This document shows positions 43,483 through 52,509 of a stretch of 64,000 nucleotides of DNA, in pieces. The first letter of the stretch is position 1. Each line of letters begins with the position of its first letter. A program made the translations under genes and the position numbers. The stretch comes from Pseudomonas sp. TH15 (GTDB lineage: Bacteria > Pseudomonadota > Gammaproteobacteria > Pseudomonadales > Pseudomonadaceae): NCBI RefSeq assembly GCF_016651105.1, contig NZ_JAEKEL010000001.1, positions 3,710,001-3,774,000 on the forward strand, in the 5' to 3' direction. The notes under the pieces were generated by a model. The model ran no database searches. It was not told where the DNA came from and worked only from the letters and a program-made list of their open reading frames with translations.

Positions 43483-45429
43483 ATGAACATCAAACAAAAA
43501 TTGACCCTGGCGTTCGCGGTGATCGCCAGCCTGCCGGTGTTGCTGGTGGCTGTGTTGATCATCCTCAATGTACGGGATGGCGCGCGGGACAACTTTATCG
43601 ACAGCACCGGGAGAGAAGTACGCCAGGTCGAAAACGCCATGCAGCTGTTCTTCGAGGGCATCAGCCAGAACGTCGCGTATCTGGCCGAGCATCCGCAATT
43701 GCAGGGCATCGACGCCAGCCTCAAACGTTATCTGAGCAGTGATGCGGCGCAAGTGCCGATGGGGCCGCAGGACCCACAACTGTTCCAGCTGTTTGCCGGG
43801 CTGGCCAAGGCGCATCCGGCGTACACCTATCTGTCGCTGGGCACGGAGCAGGGCGGGTATCTGTTCTGGCCGGGCGATCCGAAGCTGGCTAATTACGACC
43901 CGCGCACGCGGCCCTGGTACAAAACCGCGATGGCCAATCCCGGCAAGACCCTGCGCACTGATGCTTATTACTGGGCGGCTGATGATGTGGTGCTGGTCAG
44001 CACGGTGCGCAGCTTCAATAACCAATTGGGCAGCAACGCCGGGGTGGTGAATATCGATGTGTCGCTCAAGCAATTGACCGATCTGGTCAAGCAGATTCGC
44101 CTCGGCGACAGCGGTTATCTGATGCTGATGGAAGCTGACAATACGGTGCTCGTCGACCCAAGTGATCCGGCGCACAACTTCAAGCAACTTGACGCTTTGG
44201 GCGACGGCTACAAACAACTGGCCGAGGCGGGCAAAGGTCTTGTGGAAGTGGAACTGGCCGGCGAGCGTTACATGGCGTTGGTCTGGCCGTCAGAGGCGTT
44301 GGGCTGGCGCTTTGTCGGTGTGGTCAAGGCCAGCGAAGTCATGGCCGGGGCGACACGTCTGACTTGGATCATCGCCGCTATTGCGGTCGCTTGCGCGCTG
44401 CTGTTCGCTGTGGCCGGGGCGTGGTTTGCCGGGTTGATGGTCAAGCCGATTCGCGGGGTGGCCAGCGGACTGGAAGGCATCGCGCAAGGTGAAGGTGATC
44501 TGACGGCGCGACTTGACGTGCGCGGGCAGGACGAAACGGCGCAGTTGGCCGGCTGGTTCAATCAGTTTCTCGAAGCCATTCGCACGTTGATTCAGCGCAT
44601 CGGTCAGGCGGCCGGACAGATTCACAGCAGCTCAGGCAACGCCACTGAAGTCTCGGCGGAAATGGCCGAAGTTGCTTCACGCCAGCGTGAAGCGGTGGAC
44701 ATGGTGTCCACGGCGTTCCACGAAATGGTCGCTACCGCCAACGAAGTCGCCCGTTCGTGCAGCCAGGCCGCCGAGTCGGCCGACAGTGGCCAGCGTCAGG
44801 CCCGGGAAGGTCAGCAGCAGATCGATGCCGCAGTGACCAGCGTTGATCGCTTGAGCCAGGAAATCGAACAGTCAGCCCAGTCGATGCAGCAGCTGGAACG
44901 CGACAGCAACGACATTCAGTCGATTCTCGGGACCATCCGTTCGATTGCCGAACAGACCAACCTGCTGGCGCTGAACGCTGCGATTGAAGCGGCACGGGCC
45001 GGTGAGCAGGGTCGTGGGTTTGCGGTGGTGGCGGATGAAGTTCGCGCCCTGGCTAAACGCACGGCCGACTCGACAGCGGAAATTGACGGGTTGCTCGGCA
45101 ACCTCGCCAAGCGCACCAGCCAGGTGACACAGCAGATGCATGCGAGCCTGGAAGTGTCGCAGCAGTCGGTCACCCGCATTGGTGAAGCGCGCAGCAGCTT
45201 CGGGCAGATTCGTGAGTCGGTGGACGTGATTCGCGATATGAACACGCAGATTGCGACGGCGGCGGAAGAACAGCATCAGGTGGCTGAGGACATCAATCGG
45301 CACATCAGCCAGATTCATGGCGATGCGCAATTGGTGGCGGAACTGGCGAACTCGGCGCGGCTGGATTCCCAGAGCCTGGCCGGGTTGTCACAGACGTTGA
45401 ATCAGCTGGTGAGCCGGTTCCGTACCTGA
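43483..45429 (+). CDS. Methyl-accepting chemotaxis protein with dCache sensor domain
   Basis: This 648-residue chemoreceptor has TM1 at about 8-30, a periplasmic dCache domain to about 280, TM2 (WIIAAIAVACALLFAVAGAW), a HAMP domain, and a signalling hairpin with its tip at SIAEQTNLLALNAAIEAARA. The ligand pocket motif R143-P-W145-Y146 is present, as in dCache sensors for amino acids and amines, but the following Y-x-D element is not canonical. It lies between the two monooxygenase components and shares their promoter motif, so it probably senses the substrate they degrade. Confidence 0.93.
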   Translation: MNIKQKLTLAFAVIASLPVLLVAVLIILNVRDGARDNFIDSTGREVRQVENAMQLFFEGISQNVAYLAEHPQLQGIDASLKRYLSSDAAQVPMGPQDPQLFQLFAGLAKAHPAYTYLSLGTEQGGYLFWPGDPKLANYDPRTRPWYKTAMANPGKTLRTDAYYWAADDVVLVSTVRSFNNQLGSNAGVVNIDVSLKQLTDLVKQIRLGDSGYLMLMEADNTVLVDPSDPAHNFKQLDALGDGYKQLAEAGKGLVEVELAGERYMALVWPSEALGWRFVGVVKASEVMAGATRLTWIIAAIAVACALLFAVAGAWFAGLMVKPIRGVASGLEGIAQGEGDLTARLDVRGQDETAQLAGWFNQFLEAIRTLIQRIGQAAGQIHSSSGNATEVSAEMAEVASRQREAVDMVSTAFHEMVATANEVARSCSQAAESADSGQRQAREGQQQIDAAVTSVDRLSQEIEQSAQSMQQLERDSNDIQSILGTIRSIAEQTNLLALNAAIEAARAGEQGRGFAVVADEVRALAKRTADSTAEIDGLLGNLAKRTSQVTQQMHASLEVSQQSVTRIGEARSSFGQIRESVDVIRDMNTQIATAAEEQHQVAEDINRHISQIHGDAQLVAELANSARLDSQSLAGLSQTLNQLVSRFRT

Positions 45430-45457
45430 CCCCGCCAGCCCAAACACCCTAAAAACC

Positions 45458-45546
45458 TGTGGGAGCGAGCCTGCTCGCGAAGGCGCTGTGTCATTCAACA
45501 CATTGTTGTCTGACGCAACCGCTTCGCGAGCAGGCTCGCTCCCACA
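45458..45546. repeat. REPIN
   Basis: tgtgggagcgagcctgctcg and cgagcaggctcgctcccaca are perfect inverted arms around a 40-base loop. It lies between the convergent chemoreceptor and flavin reductase genes. Confidence 0.92.
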
Positions 45547-45569
45547 TGGGCTATGTGTTGATTGGGGGA

Positions 45570-46055
45570 TCAGGCCACAACGGGCAGGGCGCCCATTTTG
45601 CCGTGGCAGTAAACCAGTGGGCCGGTGGTGCGTTGCGGCACGATCAGGTTCTTCACCGCGCCAACCATAATCGCGTGATCGCCACCTTCGTATTCGCGCC
45701 ACAACTCGCATTCGATAATCGCCGTGGCATTGCTCAGCAGCGGGTTGCCCAGTTCACTCAAGGTCCACTCGATGCCTTGCGCCTTGTCCTTGCCTTTACG
45801 GGCAAAGGCATAGGCTTCGTTTTGCTGGCCACCGGAAAGCACATGGATGGCAAAGCGTTTGTTCTTGATCAGGATCGGATAGGAATCGGAACTGTAGTTG
45901 GGGCAGAACAACACCAGGGCCGGGTCCATGGACAGCGAGCTGAACGCGCTGGCGGTGAGGCCAACGATTTGCCCGTCGTCATCCAGCGTGGTGATCACAG
46001 TCACGCCGGACGGGAACGAACCCATGACTTGTTTGTAGATGGCGGTATCGATCAT
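45570..46055 (-). CDS. Flavin reductase component (HpaC/RutF-like)
   Basis: This 161-residue protein has the Flavin_Reduct domain: MGSFPSGVTVITTLDDDGQI, GLTASAFSSLSMDPALVLFC, the flavin loop around KNKRFAIHVLSGGQQN, and a C-terminal GPLVYCHGKMGAL. Such proteins reduce FMN or FAD with NAD(P)H for a partner oxygenase. The LLM monooxygenase on the other side of the chemoreceptor is the obvious partner. Its promoter carries a copy of the shared 16-bp motif. Confidence 0.91.
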   Translation of the reverse strand: MIDTAIYKQVMGSFPSGVTVITTLDDDGQIVGLTASAFSSLSMDPALVLFCPNYSSDSYPILIKNKRFAIHVLSGGQQNEAYAFARKGKDKAQGIEWTLSELGNPLLSNATAIIECELWREYEGGDHAIMVGAVKNLIVPQRTTGPLVYCHGKMGALPVVA

Positions 46056-46105
46056 TGGACGGTCCTCGGGCGGTGTACGGCGGGTTATTATGCTTGTTGG
46101 TCTGA

Positions 46106-46121
46106 TGGTATACCGTAATAC
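46106..46121 (+). promoter_or_regulatory. Shared 16-bp motif, copy 2
   Basis: TGGTATACCGTAATAC lies about 50 bases upstream of the flavin reductase start. It differs from copy 1 at a single base. Confidence 0.75.
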
Positions 46122-46278
46122 ATCGTTTGCAAGGGCTTTTTAGGTGAACCGATAAACGTGCCACTTTCGTGAGAAACGCAATGTTTACGGGGCTTTTGTC
46201 TAGTCAGAAGAGGGTAGGTTCAGCGAGGATAGCGGTTCAGATAGCGTGCAAATCAGCGGATCAGTCTTGTGCAAATTT

Positions 46279-46294
46279 TGGAATACCATAATAT
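46279..46294 (+). promoter_or_regulatory. Shared 16-bp motif, copy 3
   Basis: TGGAATACCATAATAT lies about 80-95 bases upstream of the NCS1 permease start. It differs from copy 1 at two bases. The rest of the gap 46056-46371 shows no further feature. Confidence 0.7.
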
Positions 46295-46371
46295 GGCTGG
46301 CATCTGAGGGGCGGCCAGAGAGTCCCCCGGTTTGGCTTCATACAACGATAAGAACAGACAAACTCGAGTTC

Positions 46372-47784
46372 ATGCATATGTCCCAGATGTCCCGGCAAGA
46401 TCCGTTGATCGAGAATCACACGGTCGACTACGTCCCACTCGCGGAACGCCATGGAAAGGTCCGGGACTTGTTCACCCTCTGGTTCGGCGGCAATATCGCG
46501 CCGCTGCCCATCGTCACCGGCGCCATGGTGGTTCAGGTGTTCCATCTCGATTTGTTCTGGGGGCTGCTGGCGATTGCGCTGGGGCACATGATCGGCGGCG
46601 TGGTGATTGCGCTGGCCTCGGCGCAAGGTCCGCGCATGGGCATTCCGCAAATGGTCCAGAGTCGCGGTCAGTTCGGCCGTTATGGTGCGCTGCTGATCGT
46701 GTTCTTCGCGGCGCTTATCTACATCGGTTTCTTCATTTCCAACATTGTGCTTGCCGGTAAGTCCATTGTCGGCATCGCGCCGTCAGTGCCGGCGCCGCTG
46801 AGCATTCTGGTCGGTGCGTTGGCAGCCACCGCGATTGGTGTGATCGGCTACAACTTCATTCACACGCTGAACCGCATCGGCACCTGGGTGATGGGCAGCG
46901 CGTTGCTGGCCGGGTTCATCTATATCTTCAGCCATGACTTGCCGGCGGACTTCCTCACGCGCGGCAGCTTCAATCTGTCGGGCTGGTTGGCGACGGTGTC
47001 GCTGGGGATCATCTGGCAGATCAGCTTCTCGCCGTACGTTTCTGACTATTCGCGCTACTTGCCGGCGGATATCGGCATCGCCAAGCCGTTCTGGGCCACG
47101 TATCTCGGGGCGACGCTGGGCACGATTCTGTCGTTCAGCTTCGGCGCCGTTGCGGTGCTGGCGACCCCGGAAGGCACCGAGGCGATGGTCGCGGTCAAGC
47201 AGTCGACCGGGTGGTTGGGGCCGATTCTGATGGTGCTGTTTCTGCTCAATATCATCAGCCACAACGCGCTCAATCTGTACGGCGCGGTGCTGTCGATCAT
47301 CACCTCGATCCAGACTTTTGCCAGTCAATGGACGCCGAGCATCAAAGTGCGCGTGGTGTTGTCGAGCGTGGTGTTGGCGGGTTGCTGCTTGGTGGCGCTT
47401 GGAGCTTCGGCGGATTTCATTTCCCAATTCATCGGGCTGATTCTGGCGCTGTTGCTGGTGCTGGTGCCGTGGGCGTCGATCAACCTGATCGATTTCTACC
47501 TGATCAAGCGCGGTTGCTACGACATTGCCTCGATCTTCCAGGCTGACGGTGGCATTTATGGTCGTTTCAATCTGCACGCGATCGTTGCCTACTTCATCGG
47601 CATCATCGTGCAGTTGCCGTTCGCCAACACCTCGTTGTATGTCGGGCCTTACGCCAACCTGGTCGATGGTGCGGACTTGTCTTGGCTGGTTGGTCTGGTG
47701 GTTACTGTGCCGCTGTATTACTGCCTGGCGACACGTGGCCAGGCTCAACAGAGCAGGGTGGCAAAACTGGGCTACACAGACTAA
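46372..47784 (+). CDS. NCS1-family nucleobase/cytosine-type permease, second paralogue
   Basis: This protein of about 470 residues has twelve helices. It begins MHMSQMSRQDPLIENHTVDY and then has KVRDLFTLWFGGNIAPLPIV, identical in this segment to the permease at 33630-35045. QGPRMGIPQMVQSRGQFGRY and NALNLYGAVLSIITSIQTFA also match. ATGs at 46372 and 46378 are both possible. It is divergent from the flavin reductase across a 316-bp gap with two copies of the 16-bp motif, which suggests it imports the monooxygenase substrate. Confidence 0.92.
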   Translation: MHMSQMSRQDPLIENHTVDYVPLAERHGKVRDLFTLWFGGNIAPLPIVTGAMVVQVFHLDLFWGLLAIALGHMIGGVVIALASAQGPRMGIPQMVQSRGQFGRYGALLIVFFAALIYIGFFISNIVLAGKSIVGIAPSVPAPLSILVGALAATAIGVIGYNFIHTLNRIGTWVMGSALLAGFIYIFSHDLPADFLTRGSFNLSGWLATVSLGIIWQISFSPYVSDYSRYLPADIGIAKPFWATYLGATLGTILSFSFGAVAVLATPEGTEAMVAVKQSTGWLGPILMVLFLLNIISHNALNLYGAVLSIITSIQTFASQWTPSIKVRVVLSSVVLAGCCLVALGASADFISQFIGLILALLLVLVPWASINLIDFYLIKRGCYDIASIFQADGGIYGRFNLHAIVAYFIGIIVQLPFANTSLYVGPYANLVDGADLSWLVGLVVTVPLYYCLATRGQAQQSRVAKLGYTD

Positions 47785-47803
47785 GTCCCACCGCAGCCAA
47801 AAC

Positions 47804-47925
47804 TGTGGCGAGGGGATTTATCCCCGATCGGCTGCGAAGCAGTCGTCAAATCAGCGAATGCGTTTCTCCCCAGGATTGAACGGGGGGCGCTTCGCAGCCC
47901 ATCGGGGATAAATCCCCTCGCCACA
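47804..47925. repeat. Long palindromic repeat, 'gtggcgaggggattta' family
   Basis: tgtggcgaggggatttatcc and ggataaatcccctcgccaca are perfect inverted ends, with inner arms gatcggctgcgaagc/gcttcgcagcccatc. It is 122 bases long, against 93 for the copy at 40216. The rest of the gap to 48142 is the leader of the binding-protein gene, in which I see no operator. Confidence 0.92.
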
Positions 47926-48142
47926 AGTGATTTGCGGGATGCTCACGCATCCGGGTGGTCATTCATATTGGCCACATCGATCCCCTTTTGGCCCATCCCC
48001 CACTGTGATCCGTCTACGCTGTCGGCAAGAATCAAAGCCACAACTAGACGCTGGACCTTTTTACCCCGGCTACCTTTACAGCCGCTGCCGTGTACAGAAC
48101 ATAAAAACCATCGAACTCACGCCGCATTCTGGGGATACAACC

Positions 48143-49243
48143 ATGGTCACGATGAAACGCATTCTGGGTGCCACCGTGTGTGGGCTGACGCTGCTGGCCA
48201 GCGCCGTCCAGGCCGAGCAACGCGAACTGCGGGTTTATAACTGGGCCGACTACATTCTGCCGGCCGTACCCAAGGACTTCGCAGCAAAAAGCGGCATCAA
48301 AGTGACCTGGGACATCTTCGACACCAACGAAGCGTTGGAAGCCAAGCTGCTAACCGGTAACTCCGGCTACGACGTGGTGGTGCCGTCCAACGTGTTCCTC
48401 GCCAAGCAGATCGAAGCCGGCGTGTTCCAGCCGCTGGACCGCAGCAAGCTGGCGAACTGGAACCACCTCGATCCCAAGCTGATGAAGCTGATCGAGGCCA
48501 ACGACCCCGGCAACAAATTCGCCGTGCCGTACATGTACGGCACCATCCTGATCGGCTTCAACCCGGACAAGGTCAAGGCTGCGCTGGGTGCCAATGCGCC
48601 GGTCGACAGTTGGGACCTGATCTTCAAGGAAGAAAACATCAGCAAGCTCAAGCAGTGCGGCGTCGCCCTGCTCGACTCGCCGTCGGAGATCCTGCCGCTG
48701 GCCCTGCAACACCTCGGCCTGGACCCGAACAGCAAGAATCCGGCGGACTACGCCAAAGCTGAAGCGCTGTTGATGAAGATCCGTCCGTACATCACCTACT
48801 TCCACTCGTCCAAGTACATGGCCGACATCGCCAACGGTGACATCTGTGTCGCGGTCGGTTATTCCGGCAGCTTCTCCCAGGCCGCCAACCGCGCCAAGGA
48901 AGCCAAGAACGGTGTCGTCGTCGACATGCGCTTGCCGAAAGAAGGCGCGCCGATCTGGTTCGACATGCTCGCGATTCCTAAAGGGGCGAAAAATCCGGAA
49001 GACGCCTACACCTTCATCAACTACCTGCTGCAACCGCAGGTGATTGCGCCGGTCAGCGATTTTGTCGGCTACCCGAACCCGAACAAGGATTCGATGGCGC
49101 TGATCAACAAAGAGATCACCGACAACCCGAACCTGACGCCAACGCCAGAAGCCCTGAAAACCCTCTACGTGGTCCAGCCGTTGCCGCAAAAACTCGAACG
49201 CGTACGCACCCGCGTCTGGACCAGCATCAAATCCGATAAATAA
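48143..49243 (+). CDS. Polyamine-type ABC substrate-binding protein (PotF/SpuD-like)
   Basis: This 366-residue protein has a signal peptide ending SAVQA near residue 24 and a PotD/PotF-type fold: LRVYNWADYILPAVPKDFAA, DVVVPSNVFLAKQIEAGVFQ, and PSEILPLALQHLGLDPNS. The RVYNWADYI start of the mature protein is typical of putrescine/spermidine binding proteins. ATG at 48143 with ggggat upstream. No permease or ATPase is adjacent. It could serve the unlinked transporter at 61343-64000 or another one. Confidence 0.91.
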   Translation: MVTMKRILGATVCGLTLLASAVQAEQRELRVYNWADYILPAVPKDFAAKSGIKVTWDIFDTNEALEAKLLTGNSGYDVVVPSNVFLAKQIEAGVFQPLDRSKLANWNHLDPKLMKLIEANDPGNKFAVPYMYGTILIGFNPDKVKAALGANAPVDSWDLIFKEENISKLKQCGVALLDSPSEILPLALQHLGLDPNSKNPADYAKAEALLMKIRPYITYFHSSKYMADIANGDICVAVGYSGSFSQAANRAKEAKNGVVVDMRLPKEGAPIWFDMLAIPKGAKNPEDAYTFINYLLQPQVIAPVSDFVGYPNPNKDSMALINKEITDNPNLTPTPEALKTLYVVQPLPQKLERVRTRVWTSIKSDK

Positions 49244-49253
49244 CCCCGCCCTT

Positions 49254-49345
49254 TGTAGGAGCCGAGCTTGCTCGCGAAAGCGTCGGCACATCCAATATTC
49301 ATATTTGGTGTGCCGGCCTCTTCGCGAGCAAACTCGGCTCCTACA
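49254..49345. repeat. REPIN overlapping a stop codon
   Basis: tgtaggagccgagcttgctc and the inverse gagcaaactcggctcctaca pair around a 45-base loop. The right end supplies the TAG stop codon (49341-49343, minus strand) of the convergent TerC gene. Confidence 0.9.
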
Positions 49346-50323
49346 GGTTTGAGTTTTGTCCGGGGGCTTTGTTTTTGCTCGTCACCAGACTGAGCAGGAC
49401 TGAGCCGAGGATGACCCCACCCACCACCGCCAATGACCATTCCACCGGCAGGTGAAACCACGGCATCGCCACCATTTTTCCGCCGATGAATACCAGCACA
49501 ATCGCCAGGCCGTACTTGAGCAAGTGAAAGCGTTCAGCCATGTCCGCCAGCAGGAAGTACAGCGCCCGCAGGCCCATGATCGCGAAGATGTTCGAGGTGA
49601 AGATGATGAACGGGTCAGTGGTCACGGCGAAGATCGCCGGGATGCTGTCGACCGCAAACATCAAGTCACTGGCCTCGATCAACACCAACACCAGAAACAT
49701 CGGCGTCGCCCAGCGTACGCCGTTTTGCAGGATGAAAAACCGCTCGCCATGGAAGCCGCTGGTAATGCGCAAGTGCCCGCGCACCCAGCGCAGCAACGGG
49801 TTGTTGGCGAGGTCCGGTTGTTGCTCGGCGAATACCAGCATCTTGATTCCGGTGATGACCAGGAACACGCCGAAGGCATACAGCAACCACTCGAACTGCG
49901 ACACCAGCCACACGCCGGCGAAAATCATCGCCGCGCGCATCACGATCGCCCCGAGCACGCCGTACAGCAGCACCCGTCGCTGCAACTCCGGCGGTACGGC
50001 GAAGTAGCCAAAGATCATCACGAAGATGAACATGTTATCGATCGACAGTGATTGCTCGATCAGATAACCGGTGAGAAATTCCAGGGTTTTCTGCCGGGCG
50101 ATGTCGGCGCCGAACGTGCCATTCAGGTACCACCAGAGCAGGGCGGCGAAACTCAACGCCAGCAAGCACCAGGCAATGACCCAGGACAAGGCTTCGCGCA
50201 CTGACACCCGATGCGCCTTGCGCCCCCGAACACAAACAGATCCAATGCCAGCATGGCCAGAACGAAGACGATGAAGGCGCCCCACATCCAGGGTTCGCCG
50301 ATATTGATGACGTGGGCTGACAT
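49341..50323 (-). pseudogene. TerC/Alx-family membrane protein, one-base frameshift
   Basis: Two overlapping frames together encode a normal TerC-type protein of about 327 residues. The N-terminal piece begins MSAHVINIGEPWMWGAFIVF at 50323, with an aggagc ribosome-binding site. The rest, from RKAHRVSVREALSW, is in another frame. The shift is at the C run 50223-50227 (G run on the coding strand), where a sixth base would restore FGGRKAHRV. The TerC helices SIDNMFIFVMIF and EASDLMFAVDSIPAIFAV with conserved Asp are intact. Family roles include metal (Mn2+) export and tellurite resistance. Either a recent pseudogene or a sequencing deletion. Confidence 0.87.
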
Positions 50324-50548
50324 TGCACGCTCCTGATCTTTTATGGGCTCGGGGTCAGTCGAGCTCATGCTAGCGACGAGTTTGCGTGGAAGAAAAATCG
50401 TTTATTTCTGCGGCAGAGTTCGATAAAAACGAAGTGTCGGGCGATCACGCCGCGATCTTCGTTGTTTAGCCGGTGAGCCCCATGGAACGCCCCCTCACGG
50501 AGTAGCACTTTCAGCGCTGACCACCGACATTTCGTTTTGCAAGTAGTC

Positions 50549-51336
50549 TCAACGAAAAAACTCCCCCGGTGTTTCGCCAAATTGCTGGCGGAACGCGGCG
50601 ATAAATGCCGACGTCGAGTCGTACCCGCAGGCCAGCGCCACGTCTGTCACGCGTTCGCCTTTCTCCAGCGGCGTCAGTGCGCCAAGCAGGCGCAAGCGCT
50701 GGCGCCAGGCGCGGAAGGTCAGGCCGGTGTCACGCAGGAACAGACGGGTCAGGGTTTTTCAGTGACGCCGAATTTTTCGCTCCAATGGCTCAACGTGGTC
50801 TGTTGTTCCGGATGCTGCTCCAGGCTCTGGTAGATCTGCCGCAAACGCGCGTCCTGGGGCAGCGGCAGCATCAGGTCGATGGCTGGAGCGTCGGCCAGTT
50901 GGTCGAGGATCACTTGGGCGAGACGTCCATGTGGGCCACTCTGGTCATATTCCACCGGCACCTGACTGAATGCGCGAATAAGCTCCCTGAGCAAGTCATT
51001 CACGCCGAGCACATGACAGTGCCCAACCGCCCAGCCGGCAACGCTGCAATCGATGTACAGGCTGCGCATCTCGGTCTGCGGCGAACTGAACACCCGATGC
51101 GGCACACCCGCCGGAATCCACACCGCGCGCTCTGGCGGCGCGACGAAGCGGCCGGCGCTGGTCTGTACTTCCAGTACACCCTGAATCGCGTAGGACAATT
51201 GCACCCATGGGTGGCTGTGGCGGCGGGTCAGGGCGCGATTGGGCAGCGATTCGGTGCGTCCGTAGAGCGGGCGCGGCAGGCTGGGCAGCCCGGGAATGCT
51301 GCGTCGGATGCTTTTGTCATGTCCTTTAGGCGGCAT
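50549..51336 (-). pseudogene. AraC-family regulator (cupin type), one-base frameshift
   Basis: The frame begins MPPKGHDKSIRRSIPGLPSL at 51336. It has an AraC N-terminal cupin domain (THRRHSHPWVQLSY-like segment; GRFVAPPERAVWIPAGVPHR) and the first helices of the HTH, then stops after KFGVTEKP. At the T run 50755-50759 one extra base restores EKTLTRLFLRDTGLTFRAWR and, further on, VALACGYDSTSAFIAAFRQQ and a stop at 50549-50551. That is the complete second AraC helix-turn-helix. As given, the product would lack DNA-binding function. It is divergent from the SBF transporter. Confidence 0.87.
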
Positions 51337-51420
51337 CTTGTGGCCCTTCGGCGTTAGTCGGTAATTTACAGTCACGTTAGAGTCGTCAGCATGCACTGGC
51401 AACCCCCGGATAAAAACACC

Positions 51421-52419
51421 ATGACCCGCCCTCGATTCTTACCTGACAACTTCACCCTGACCCTGGTCAGCGTGGTGATTCTCGCCAGCTTCCTGCCGGC
51501 CAGCGGCCAGGTCGCGGTCGGCTTTGGCTGGCTGACCAACTTCGCCATTGCCCTGCTGTTTTTTCTGCATGGCGCCAAGCTGTCGCGCGAATCGATCATC
51601 GCCGGCGCCGGCCACTGGCGCCTGCATTTGCTGGTGTTCAGCCTGACTTTTGTTCTGTTCCCGCTGCTGGGCCTGGCACTCAAACCTGTGCTGTCGCCGC
51701 TGGTCGGTAACGATCTGTACATGGGCATGCTTTACCTCTGCGCGCTGCCCGCCACCGTACAGTCGGCGATTGCCTTCACCTCTCTGGCGCGAGGCAACGT
51801 GCCGGCGGCGATTTGCAGTGCGGCGGCGTCTAGCCTGTTCGGGATCTTTCTCACGCCGTTGCTGGTGACGTTGCTGTTGAACGTACACGGCGAGGGCAGC
51901 TCGACCCTCGATGCGATTCTGAAAATCAGCGTGCAACTGTTGCTGCCGTTCGTTGCCGGGCAGATCGCTCGGCGCTGGGTCGGCAACTGGGTGGCGCGCA
52001 ACAAGACCTGGCTGAAATTCGTTGATCAGGGCTCGATCCTGCTGGTGGTCTACGGTGCTTTCAGCGAGGCCGTGAACGAAGGTATCTGGCACCAAATCCC
52101 GCTCTGGGAACTGGCCGGGCTGGTGGTCGCTTGCTGTGTCGTACTCGCGCTGGTATTAATCGCGTCCACTGTGCTGAGTAAAGCCTTCGGCTTCAATCAG
52201 GAAGACCGCATCACCATCCTCTTCTGCGGCTCGAAGAAAAGCCTGGCAACCGGTGTGCCGATGGCCCAGGTGCTGTTCGCTGGCAGTACGTTGGGCGTGT
52301 TGATTCTGCCGTTGATGTTGTTTCACCAAATTCAATTGATGGTCTGTGCGGTGTTGGCGCAGCGCTATGCCAATCGCACGGAATCAGTGCCGGAGTTGAT
52401 GGCCCAGGTCGACCCATAA
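51421..52419 (+). CDS. Bile acid:sodium symporter-like transporter (SBF-like, YfeH type)
   Basis: This 332-residue membrane protein has about ten helices of the SBF_like family: LASFLPASGQVAVGFGWLTN, IALLFFLHGAKLSRESIIAG, LYLCALPATVQSAIAFTSLA and FCGSKKSLATGVPMAQVLFA. The last segment is the crossover motif. Substrate unknown. The ATG at 51421 is preferred over one at 51391. It is divergent from the AraC gene, which may regulate it. Confidence 0.9.
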   Translation: MTRPRFLPDNFTLTLVSVVILASFLPASGQVAVGFGWLTNFAIALLFFLHGAKLSRESIIAGAGHWRLHLLVFSLTFVLFPLLGLALKPVLSPLVGNDLYMGMLYLCALPATVQSAIAFTSLARGNVPAAICSAAASSLFGIFLTPLLVTLLLNVHGEGSSTLDAILKISVQLLLPFVAGQIARRWVGNWVARNKTWLKFVDQGSILLVVYGAFSEAVNEGIWHQIPLWELAGLVVACCVVLALVLIASTVLSKAFGFNQEDRITILFCGSKKSLATGVPMAQVLFAGSTLGVLILPLMLFHQIQLMVCAVLAQRYANRTESVPELMAQVDP

Positions 52420-52424
52420 CCCCA

Positions 52425-52509
52425 TGTAGGAGCTGCCGCAGGCTGCGATCTTTTGATCTTGTCTTTTAAAAACAAAATCAAAAGATCGCAGCCTGCGGCA
52501 GCTCCTACA
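52425..52509. repeat. REPIN (paired REP)
   Basis: tgtaggagctgccgcaggct and agcctgcggcagctcctaca are perfect arms extended by gcgatcttttgat/atcaaaagatcgc inside. It closes the SBF transporter gene six bases after its stop. Confidence 0.92.
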
